IMG/VR virus record: IMGVR_UViG_3300030012_002816
Location: 1-21,288 of that record
Reading direction: 5' to 3' (one strand)
Length of the DNA: 21,288 nt
DNA from: a virus
The notes beneath the pieces were generated by a model that was given only the letters and a program-made list of their open reading frames with translations, was not told the DNA's origin and did not search any database. This document shows positions 15,625 through 21,288 of the stretch, piece by piece. Both the position numbers and the translations under genes were made by a program. How positions within the stretch are numbered: position 1 is the stretch's first letter; each line of letters starts with the position of its first letter.

Positions 15625-15657
15625 AAGAAAAGACCTCAGCTTACGAGGTCTTTTCTT
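15625..15657 (-). terminator. Rho-independent terminator after the AAA+ gene
   Basis: A perfect 13-bp stem (AAGAAAAGACCTC at 15625-15637, GAGGTCTTTTCTT at 15645-15657) with a 7-nt loop lies ten bases after the AAA+ stop. The minus-strand 3' arm ends TTTTCTT. It separates the CobS/CobT region from the replication operon. The symmetry would let it act in both directions. Confidence 0.9.
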
Positions 15658-15667
15658 AAAAAGTTTA

Positions 15668-16840
15668 CTACTCAGCAAATACGGCAGACTCTTCAGTAGA
15701 AGTCTCTTCAACATCAACACCAGCATCTATTTTGGTATAGAGGTCAAAGAAAGATTCTTTAGACTCGTCATCAAATCTAGCGATACAGTATTTAATCGAA
15801 TCTACTTTTGAAAACATAGTTGATGCCTCAACAATATGAATCAATCTTCTAGTAGAAATAATCTCATCAACTCCGCCTTCTTTATAAGTCTTACGAATAA
15901 TATTTGCCCACTTGACAAGATTAGTCGCCCACTCAGTATCTTGTATATTGAGAGACTCCATTTTCTTGTTAATGATTTTCATTTCTATTTTTTCATTAGC
16001 GTACTCTTGCTCAACAGTAATTGGAAATCTCTCTAAAAAAGCATCATCGAGAATTGTTGCGGCCATGTACTTACCACTATCATCACCTTTACCTTTAGTG
16101 TTTGCGGTAGCAACAACATTAAAACCTTGAACTGGCTCAACATACTCTCCAGTTTTTTTGATGATTACTCCTTTACCTTCCATAACACCTTGAATACATA
16201 AAAGAGCATTAGAACCTCTATCTATCTCATCAAGAATAAGAACAGCACCAGACTTCATTGCTTGTACTACAGGACCATCAAACCATTTTGTTTCACCGTT
16301 AATTAATCTGAAACCTCCTAACAAATCATCTTCATCAGTTTCTTTTGAAATGTTTACACGAATGCACTCACGTTTGGCTTTGGCACATGATTGTTCTACC
16401 ATAAATGTTTTACCATTACCTGAGAGACCTGAAACAAATACAGGATAAAATCTTTTACTCGCAATCAGTTTTGTCATACTCTCAGAAAATCCAAATGGAA
16501 CATATAAAGAATCTACTGTAGGAATAATATCACGCTCTACATGAGATACAGAACTGATAACAGCTTTACTAACAGGCTTAATGTCAACTACTTGTGCCAT
16601 AGCGTTTAGACTGTCATTCGACTGTGCAGGCTCATTTACATCATTCAAAACGCTTGAGTAATTATAAGTTCCTCTAGAAACTTTAAACTCTTTAGCCGTT
16701 AACTTGTTATAGTCTGGCCAAGAAATTCTAAGGGAAGTAGGAGTTCTACCATCACGAAAAGTTTCCATGATTTGTTTGTTAGTGACAACATCACCATACT
16801 TTGTTACTAACTCATTTACTTGGTCAAGATTCACATTCAT
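15668..16840 (-). CDS. cobS: CobS/MoxR-type AAA+ ATPase
   Basis: This 390-residue ATPase resembles CobS, the AAA+ subunit of aerobic cobaltochelatase, and the wider MoxR group, which remodels partner proteins together with VWA-domain proteins. Walker A is GLSGNGKT at 138-145 and Walker B VLILDEID at 200-207; ATAN is the sensor 1 position, and LERFPITVE holds the arginine-finger region. The N-terminal 100 residues are a separate domain. The ATG at 16840 is chosen because AGGAGA stands ten bases upstream; an in-frame TTG 18 bases earlier is rejected. The CobT-like partner is just upstream. No CobN gene is visible, so a role in cobalamin synthesis is not shown by the sequence. Confidence 0.9.
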   Translation of the reverse strand: MNVNLDQVNELVTKYGDVVTNKQIMETFRDGRTPTSLRISWPDYNKLTAKEFKVSRGTYNYSSVLNDVNEPAQSNDSLNAMAQVVDIKPVSKAVISSVSHVERDIIPTVDSLYVPFGFSESMTKLIASKRFYPVFVSGLSGNGKTFMVEQSCAKAKRECIRVNISKETDEDDLLGGFRLINGETKWFDGPVVQAMKSGAVLILDEIDRGSNALLCIQGVMEGKGVIIKKTGEYVEPVQGFNVVATANTKGKGDDSGKYMAATILDDAFLERFPITVEQEYANEKIEMKIINKKMESLNIQDTEWATNLVKWANIIRKTYKEGGVDEIISTRRLIHIVEASTMFSKVDSIKYCIARFDDESKESFFDLYTKIDAGVDVEETSTEESAVFAE

Positions 16841-16890
16841 AATATAATTTCTCCTCAAAAATAAAATAATATAATTAACTACTTAAAAAC

Positions 16891-16918
16891 AGTATATCAA
16901 ACTGACTGAGAATGTCAA
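16891..16918 (-). promoter_or_regulatory. Near-consensus sigma-70 promoter for the AAA+ gene
   Basis: On the minus strand a perfect TTGACA (16918-16913) is followed after 16 bases by TATACT (16896-16891) with an upstream TG (TGATATACT, extended -10). The start site would be near 16884, about 45 bases before the ATG at 16840. It is the best host-type promoter in the window. Confidence 0.75.
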
Positions 16919-16919
16919 C

Positions 16920-16949
16920 AGAAAATGTAGCAATTAAGCTACATTTTCT
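16920..16949 (-). terminator. Perfect 12-bp hairpin spanning the CobT-like stop codon
   Basis: AGAAAATGTAGC (16920-16931) and GCTACATTTTCT (16938-16949) form a perfect stem with a 6-nt loop that contains the TAA stop of the CobT-like gene. The minus-strand 3' side is only moderately T-rich and runs directly into the TTGACA of the next promoter. It may be a weak terminator, an RNA end-stabilising hairpin, or an operator. Confidence 0.45.
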
Positions 16950-19246
16950 ATTATTTTTGATAAAAATACTCTGTTAGTTAATCTTCCCTTATTCATCTTT
17001 TTGAACGCTGAAGTAATTTTTCTAATAGAATCTTCAGAACTAACTAACTCATCAAGGCTATCATTCTCTAAATTCAAAGCAGTACTAGGAATTATGATTA
17101 CTTCATCATATCCAAAATCATATACTGAAGTTTGTTTTTTTGCTCTAAACTCTTTAATTGGATCTACATCAGAGCCATAAGTATAAACTTTAATACCATG
17201 TCTTCTAAAACAATTTTCTATCTCATATGATTTATTAGGAATGATAAAGAAGTTGATGATTGTAGAATTTGTTCTATCTCTTAGTCTATCAACAATTGTA
17301 GGAGTTATACTTTTCTCATGAGTCTTGTATATCTTGCCAGACTTACTATCTTTAATGTATGAAACATTTTTTCCGATAGAAGGTGAAATATTTTCTTGAC
17401 TTCTCTCGTAGTCGGCTTCTGCATCATAGATAAAACCATAATCATAATCGTGACCATCACTAACAAGTAAAATAGTATGCTTTTCAATTCTATTATCAGT
17501 CTTAAACTTGTTAATCATCTTAACAGCACCACCCATAAGTGTGTTTAATGGAGTACCTCCCAAATGGAAGTTCCAATACCAGTTACTATAGTAACGATGC
17601 TTATCAAAAACTGAATGAACGCTAACACTATTTCTGTTTATTAGTTTGTTATAGTTAACACTTAAATGAGCAACATCTAATAAATCATCAGCCATTTTTC
17701 TATATTGAGTGTTTGTCATTTTACTAGACAAAATATTCATCATAAAAATATCACTTAAATTATCTCTAAGCGTTAGGTCGTTATCTTTATACTTAAGACC
17801 AGATTTGTTTGCCATTTCATTTCTATCAATGTTAAACTCTGCATCTAGTTTTCCATTTCCAGTAGTGAAAGTATGTACTTCAAAAGGTATACTTACTTTT
17901 CTTAAGAAGTGTGTAACTGTAACTAATTGCTCAATCGTAGGCTTAATTAAATCATGCATGGAGCCAGATAAATCTAGAAACAAAGTAACGCCATGATTTT
18001 TTCCCTCAGGCGTAATTCCAATTTTACGAAAAATGTCATCATTGAATTTGTAGCTATGTAACTTATTAGGATTGATAGAACCTGTATTAGCTACCTGTGT
18101 TCTTTTATATTCTGCCGCCTTTTTCCTCATCTCAAATTCTTTTACAAGATAATTGATGGCAGACTTATTTTCCTTTTCAAATCTTAGTAATGTATTTTCG
18201 TTAGAATATCTTTTCTTAATATCATAGTACTCATCTCTAAGAAGTTTAACTTTTTTCCAAGGTATAATCATGCTACTAATATCATACTCAGGAAATACAG
18301 CGTTTGTTATTTCTTTATCGCTTGTAGCATCAACTAGAGATTGTGAAAAAGAAGTATCAGTATGAGATACTACTTCGCTATGGTCATAACCTTTACTATA
18401 TGAAGTTTCTTGAGTTTGCTCAACATCTTCTTCAGTATCATCATTTGAATTAGATATGCTACTGGAAGAAGTATCTTCAGTTTGCTCATCAGAACTTTCG
18501 TCAGACTCATCAGAATTTTCATCAGACTCCTCAGAGTCATCAAAACTTTCAGTAGACTCATCAGAACCTTTACCTTCTAACTGATTGTCATCTCCATCTT
18601 CATCTTCATCTTCATCTTCAAAGTCTAAATCATCATCAGCCATTTGTTGAGCAAGTTCTTCTTCTTTTTGCTCTTGCTCTTTTTTACAGTAATCATAAAT
18701 TTCTTGAGATAAAGAAATAACTTCATCTTCATTACATACTGAAACACGGTCAACAAAAACTTGCTCTTCATCAGTAAAGTTTACGTTGAAGTTAATTCCT
18801 AATTTAAATCTAAGATTGATTCTATCAATTAAAAGAAAGTCGTTAGGATTTTTTCCATTGAGTTTAAAAAAATCTCTATCCATAAAATCTTGATAACCTT
18901 TTATCATGACTTTAGCGAGACCTGGATAATCTTGTTTTATCAATCTTTCTATTCTTGCATCTTCAACAACATTAACAAAACTTTTTATCTTAGAATCAAT
19001 GTATGTGTACTTATTATTGTCAATGTGAGATGGGTCGAATGACCATGTAGTAGGAGTATACTTTGCATGAGAACTTTCATGACCTCCTAAAGTATCTTCC
19101 ATAGCAGGAGTCATATCATCAAACTCAGGCATAGTAATTGTTCTAGTCTTTATATTGAATGAAGCAGTATCAACTTTTTTACGAACTACGTTAATATTCT
19201 CTTCAGAAAATAATTTATAAAGAATGTTTTTTTGCTCTAAATTCAT
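16934..19246 (-). CDS. cobT: CobT-like protein with HExxH motif and VWA domain
   Basis: This 770-residue protein pairs with the AAA+ gene after it. The N-terminal domain has HESSH at about 56-60 in GGHESSHAKYT, a zinc-peptidase type motif, followed about 30 residues later by VNVVEDARIERLI, which matches the ExARxE pattern of CobT. A low-complexity Asp/Glu/Ser linker spans about 200-282. The C-terminal VWA domain (about 418-710) has the metal-binding DLSGSM near 425-430 and a Thr/Gly-containing LGGTPLNTLMGG. The ATG at 19246 is preferred because GAGAG lies upstream and the likely transcript starts near 19278; an ATG at 19276 has no ribosome site. Whether it cleaves proteins is unknown. Confidence 0.85.
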   Translation of the reverse strand: MNLEQKNILYKLFSEENINVVRKKVDTASFNIKTRTITMPEFDDMTPAMEDTLGGHESSHAKYTPTTWSFDPSHIDNNKYTYIDSKIKSFVNVVEDARIERLIKQDYPGLAKVMIKGYQDFMDRDFFKLNGKNPNDFLLIDRINLRFKLGINFNVNFTDEEQVFVDRVSVCNEDEVISLSQEIYDYCKKEQEQKEEELAQQMADDDLDFEDEDEDEDGDDNQLEGKGSDESTESFDDSEESDENSDESDESSDEQTEDTSSSSISNSNDDTEEDVEQTQETSYSKGYDHSEVVSHTDTSFSQSLVDATSDKEITNAVFPEYDISSMIIPWKKVKLLRDEYYDIKKRYSNENTLLRFEKENKSAINYLVKEFEMRKKAAEYKRTQVANTGSINPNKLHSYKFNDDIFRKIGITPEGKNHGVTLFLDLSGSMHDLIKPTIEQLVTVTHFLRKVSIPFEVHTFTTGNGKLDAEFNIDRNEMANKSGLKYKDNDLTLRDNLSDIFMMNILSSKMTNTQYRKMADDLLDVAHLSVNYNKLINRNSVSVHSVFDKHRYYSNWYWNFHLGGTPLNTLMGGAVKMINKFKTDNRIEKHTILLVSDGHDYDYGFIYDAEADYERSQENISPSIGKNVSYIKDSKSGKIYKTHEKSITPTIVDRLRDRTNSTIINFFIIPNKSYEIENCFRRHGIKVYTYGSDVDPIKEFRAKKQTSVYDFGYDEVIIIPSTALNLENDSLDELVSSEDSIRKITSAFKKMNKGRLTNRVFLSKIIENVA
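18595..18618 (-). repeat. Tandem hexamer repeat in the acidic linker of the CobT-like gene
   Basis: Four perfect copies of CATCTT (AAGATG on the coding strand) encode an alternating Glu-Asp run. Imperfect Ser-Asp-Glu repeats follow in the same linker. A unit of six keeps the frame, so copy number can change without breaking the gene. Confidence 0.8.
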
Positions 19247-19284
19247 ATTGTTTTTTCTCTCGTTTGTTGTTGTCATATAGATAT

Positions 19285-19313
19285 ATTATCATAGCTAGAC
19301 ATAAATGCAACAA
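19285..19313 (-). promoter_or_regulatory. Possible sigma-70 promoter for the CobT-like gene
   Basis: On the minus strand TTGTTG (19313-19308) and GATAAT (19290-19285, 5 of 6) are 17 bases apart, in the 66-base gap after the deformylase gene. The start site would be near 19278, which supports the downstream ATG at 19246. The -35 match is weak. Confidence 0.4.
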
Positions 19314-19342
19314 CTTTTTTACGATATTGTGTAAAAACAACA

Positions 19343-19849
19343 CTATTTTTTAAGTTTTCTCTTTAAAATCATACGTTTTCGTAACGCTCTTTCGCTCTCA
19401 AACTTATGTGCAACATTTGTAAAGACTTGACCTTTCAGGTGATCGTACTCATGTAAAATCACTCTAGCAGTCATTCCTGTAAAAGTATTTGTCATCGTAA
19501 TTCCTTTTTCATCTTCATATCTAATCTTAACAGCATCAGGTCTTTTTACTTTTAAAAACAACAAAGGAAAACTTAGACAGCCCTCTTGCATTGAAACTTT
19601 GTTTTTAGATATGTCTACAATTCTAGGATTAAAAAATGCACATGGAGTTTCATCTTCAACTCTTACAACAAATACTTTATATGATAGACCTACTTGATTA
19701 GCTGACAGACCTAATCCTTTATTATGGATCATAGTCTCATTTAAATCTTTAGCTAATTCTATTGGGTCAGTTTGAGGATTTTCAAAATTAAAATCTTCAC
19801 ACTCTTTAAATAATATTGAATTTGTTTCTTTCACTAAATTTAATTTCAT
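19343..19849 (-). CDS. def: Peptide deformylase
   Basis: Peptide deformylase removes the formyl group from the first Met of new proteins, in the cytoplasm beside the ribosome. All three family motifs are present: GLGLSANQ at 45-52, EGCLS at 89-93 with the metal-binding Cys, and HEYDH at 133-137 with two metal His residues and the catalytic Glu. At 168 residues it is full length; unlike some marine phage versions it keeps a basic C-terminal tail (RALRKRMILKRKLKK). Phage copies are thought to speed maturation of phage proteins in infected cells. AAAGG precedes the ATG. It follows the DUF1353 gene by 14 bases. Confidence 0.96.
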   Translation of the reverse strand: MKLNLVKETNSILFKECEDFNFENPQTDPIELAKDLNETMIHNKGLGLSANQVGLSYKVFVVRVEDETPCAFFNPRIVDISKNKVSMQEGCLSFPLLFLKVKRPDAVKIRYEDEKGITMTNTFTGMTARVILHEYDHLKGQVFTNVAHKFESERALRKRMILKRKLKK

Positions 19850-19863
19850 AATATAACCTTTAT

Positions 19864-20457
19864 CTATTTACCAATTTTAGCATTTACTTTTCTATGTTTA
19901 TTCCACGCAACAAAACCTGCCAATCTTAAAGAGTAATATGCTAAGTAGTTCATTAAAAAGAATCCATTTATTTCTATGTTAATATCTCTAAAAATTTCAT
20001 CTGCTTTTTTTTGAGATACAATTCCCATTGTATCTTTTTTATTTGCTTTTAGCAACGTCTGATATTTGTAAGCATAATCATGTATTAAACCTCCTATCAA
20101 AAGAACGCCTACAGGAGATAAAAAAGTATGTAAAAATTTAGGTATACTTGCTCCATCAAATTTGAAGCCTGCTGGTATTACATATCTTCTACCTTTTAGT
20201 GAGTAAGTAAAATCTTTCACTACTTCCCAATGTCTAACGCCAAATATCCACATGAGAATCATTTTAAAAAATCCTTTACCTTTTGTTTTTATAGGTATGG
20301 GTTTCATGTGCGGAAAAGCTGTATATTTAAAATTTATTCTGTTATCTATTTTTTTATCAAATAGATTAATTAAAAATCCTATTGCAATTAAAACAATTAA
20401 AACTGTCCATTGCCAGAAGTCTACAGCTAAAGATATTATAAATTCATTTATTTCCAT
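19864..20457 (-). CDS. DUF1353 protein with N-terminal membrane anchor
   Basis: This 197-residue protein has a hydrophobic segment near residues 13-32 (WTVLIVLIAIGFLINLF), a basic linker, and a DUF1353 domain from about 75 on: WEVVKDFTYSLKGRRYVIPA, then GFKFDGASIPKF, IGGLIHDYAYKYQ with His-Asp, and a helical end with YYSLRLAGFVAWNKH. The family is common in phages and has no established function. The ATG overlaps the end of the nuclease fusion gene by 14 bases. A membrane-tethered form next to an exported protein hints at work at the cell envelope, which is inference. Confidence 0.85.
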   Translation of the reverse strand: MEINEFIISLAVDFWQWTVLIVLIAIGFLINLFDKKIDNRINFKYTAFPHMKPIPIKTKGKGFFKMILMWIFGVRHWEVVKDFTYSLKGRRYVIPAGFKFDGASIPKFLHTFLSPVGVLLIGGLIHDYAYKYQTLLKANKKDTMGIVSQKKADEIFRDINIEINGFFLMNYLAYYSLRLAGFVAWNKHRKVNAKIGK

Positions 20458-21079
20458 CTATCATCTTCCTATTTTTTAAATGTTGTTCTTGTATATCCTC
20501 TTTTGATTGACCATGATATTTTACTGCATGATGTTTTTCCACCATCATCTCATTCAAAGATTGATTGTTACAACTAGGTAATACAAAATCTCCTAAGACT
20601 CTTCCATACTTACCAACACCATCTTTCATGGTACTTAAAATTTGATTACTTCCTATTGGCATCATTTCTAGTACAAATTTTTTAGATGCAAGACCATATT
20701 TTTTTTCTTCTTTGTCGCTTGTTCTAGATTCAGGTGCATCTATTCCATATAAACGCACTCTCTCATTTCTTATCCATATTCCAAATCCAAGATCAATATC
20801 ACTTAAAGGTTTAGCCATCATTATCATTAGTGCTGAATTAGGTCCTATCTCTTGACCGCTTCGATAAGTCTTCAATTTATCAATCGTATATTCTACTGAA
20901 TTTCCAGATACTTTAGGATAACTTGCCATTCCCATTCCAGCTGGACCATGACATTGTTTACAATTCATTTTAAATTTAGCTTCACCTAATTTAGCATTTC
21001 CGCCATATGATGGTGTGGAATAAATTAAAATCAGTAAAAATGCAAAACAAATACCTAAACCTAAATAAATTTTATTCAT
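20444..21079 (-). CDS. Exported cytochrome c-thermonuclease fusion
   Basis: This 211-residue protein joins two domains. Residues 1-25 are a signal peptide or anchor (LGLGICFAFLLILIYSTPSY). Residues 28-96 look like a small class I cytochrome c: the heme site CKQCH at 40-44, and MAKPLSD with M88 in the axial-ligand position. From residue 97 it becomes a staphylococcal-nuclease domain: RVRLYGIDAPE with R109, D114 and E117, and GKYGRVLGDF with R160, matching nuclease R35, D40, E43 and R87. The cytochrome lacks its final helix, and the nuclease lacks its first strand with the usual DGD aspartate. The ATG at 21079 follows GGGAG; an earlier GTG would overlap the IscA-like gene. Confidence 0.85.
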   Translation of the reverse strand: MNKIYLGLGICFAFLLILIYSTPSYGGNAKLGEAKFKMNCKQCHGPAGMGMASYPKVSGNSVEYTIDKLKTYRSGQEIGPNSALMIMMAKPLSDIDLGFGIWIRNERVRLYGIDAPESRTSDKEEKKYGLASKKFVLEMMPIGSNQILSTMKDGVGKYGRVLGDFVLPSCNNQSLNEMMVEKHHAVKYHGQSKEDIQEQHLKNRKMIDGNK

Positions 21080-21089
21080 TATTTCTCCC

Positions 21090-21288
21090 TTAATATGCAA
21101 AACTAGAACCACAACCACAAGTAGATGTTGCTTGAGGATTACGAATTACAAATGATGAACCTTGTAAAGGATCATCTTTATAATCTATTTCAGCACCCCA
21201 CATATATTGATAACTCATGTTATCAACAACTACACTTGCACCAGACTGTTCAACTTTAGTGTCATCTTGCTCAAGCTCTTCTGCAAAT
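21090..21288 (-). CDS. IscA/ErpA/HesB-type Fe-S cluster protein, N-terminus beyond window edge
   Basis: The last 65 residues of an A-type Fe-S carrier are visible, ending at the TAA at 21090-21092. The C-terminal [10 protein letters not shown] carries the two conserved Cys of the family, and [20 protein letters not shown] and [11 protein letters not shown] match the family core. About 45 N-terminal residues, including the first conserved Cys, lie outside the window. In bacteria these proteins pass Fe-S clusters to target enzymes. Phage copies are known in marine viruses and may support host or phage Fe-S enzymes during infection. The stop is 11 bases before the cytochrome-nuclease fusion, so the two are probably co-transcribed. 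Confidence 0.9.
   Translation of the reverse strand, partial: FAEELEQDDTKVEQSGASVVVDNMSYQYMWGAEIDYKDDPLQGSSFVIRNPQATSTCGCGSSFAY

Noticed and set aside
15668-19246. Cobalamin biosynthesis as the role of the CobS/CobT-like pair
   Set aside because: No CobN or other cobalamin gene is visible, and the MoxR-VWA class has many non-chelatase roles; kept only as a family name.
21080-21118. N-terminal extension of the cytochrome-nuclease protein from an upstream GTG
   Set aside because: It would overlap the end of the IscA-like gene and put 13 residues before a good signal peptide; GGGAG precedes the ATG at 21079.
1-21288. tRNA genes, CRISPR arrays, insertion sequences, integrase or attachment sites
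   Set aside because: I looked for cloverleaf-like sequence, spaced repeats and transposase or integrase motifs and saw none; nearly all bases are taken by minus-strand genes.

Overview
The window is a piece of an AT-rich, T4-like marine myovirus genome. Every gene is on the minus strand, so transcription runs from the right edge to the left edge. The core order 45, 44, 62, regA, 43, uvsX, 41 matches phage T4. The additions (CobS/CobT-like pair, Hsp20, peptide deformylase, IscA-like protein, GT2 and GT17 glycosyltransferases, thermonuclease) are typical of marine T4-like viruses. Low GC, AGA-rich arginine codons and the absence of photosynthesis genes fit a phage of SAR11 or a similar AT-rich marine bacterium. 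That host is an inference.

Right part (about 15.6-21.3 kb): an IscA/ErpA-type Fe-S protein cut by the window edge, an exported cytochrome c fused to a thermonuclease-like domain, a membrane-anchored DUF1353 protein, a peptide deformylase, a CobT-like protein with an HExxH motif and a VWA domain, and a CobS/MoxR-type AAA+ ATPase. The AAA gene has a near-consensus sigma-70 promoter and ends at a strong terminator.

Middle part (about 4.0-15.6 kb): the replication block. In transcription order it holds a GT2 glycosyltransferase, a DUF3310 protein, the sliding clamp (45), the clamp loader (44 and 62) split by a PD-(D/E)XK nuclease-like gene, the RegA translational repressor, two small DNA-binding proteins, a terminator, Hsp20 under a T4-type late promoter, another terminator, DNA polymerase (43) under its own promoter, two conserved unknowns (one membrane-bound), UvsX recombinase, a small unknown and the replicative helicase (41). 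Many genes overlap by 4-17 bp, which suggests translational coupling.

Left part (1-3.5 kb): a probable late block that begins at a TATAAATA late promoter. It holds two small proteins (one very basic), a GT17 glycosyltransferase and a large multi-domain protein of at least 642 residues that runs off the left edge.

The two observations I rate highest are these. First, both intergenic late promoters abut the left arm of a perfect inverted repeat. Read-through RNA should form the hairpin (one sequesters a Shine-Dalgarno site, the other is a terminator), while late RNA starting inside the arm should not. Second, the cytochrome c-thermonuclease fusion has a junction that removes the end of one domain and the start of the other.
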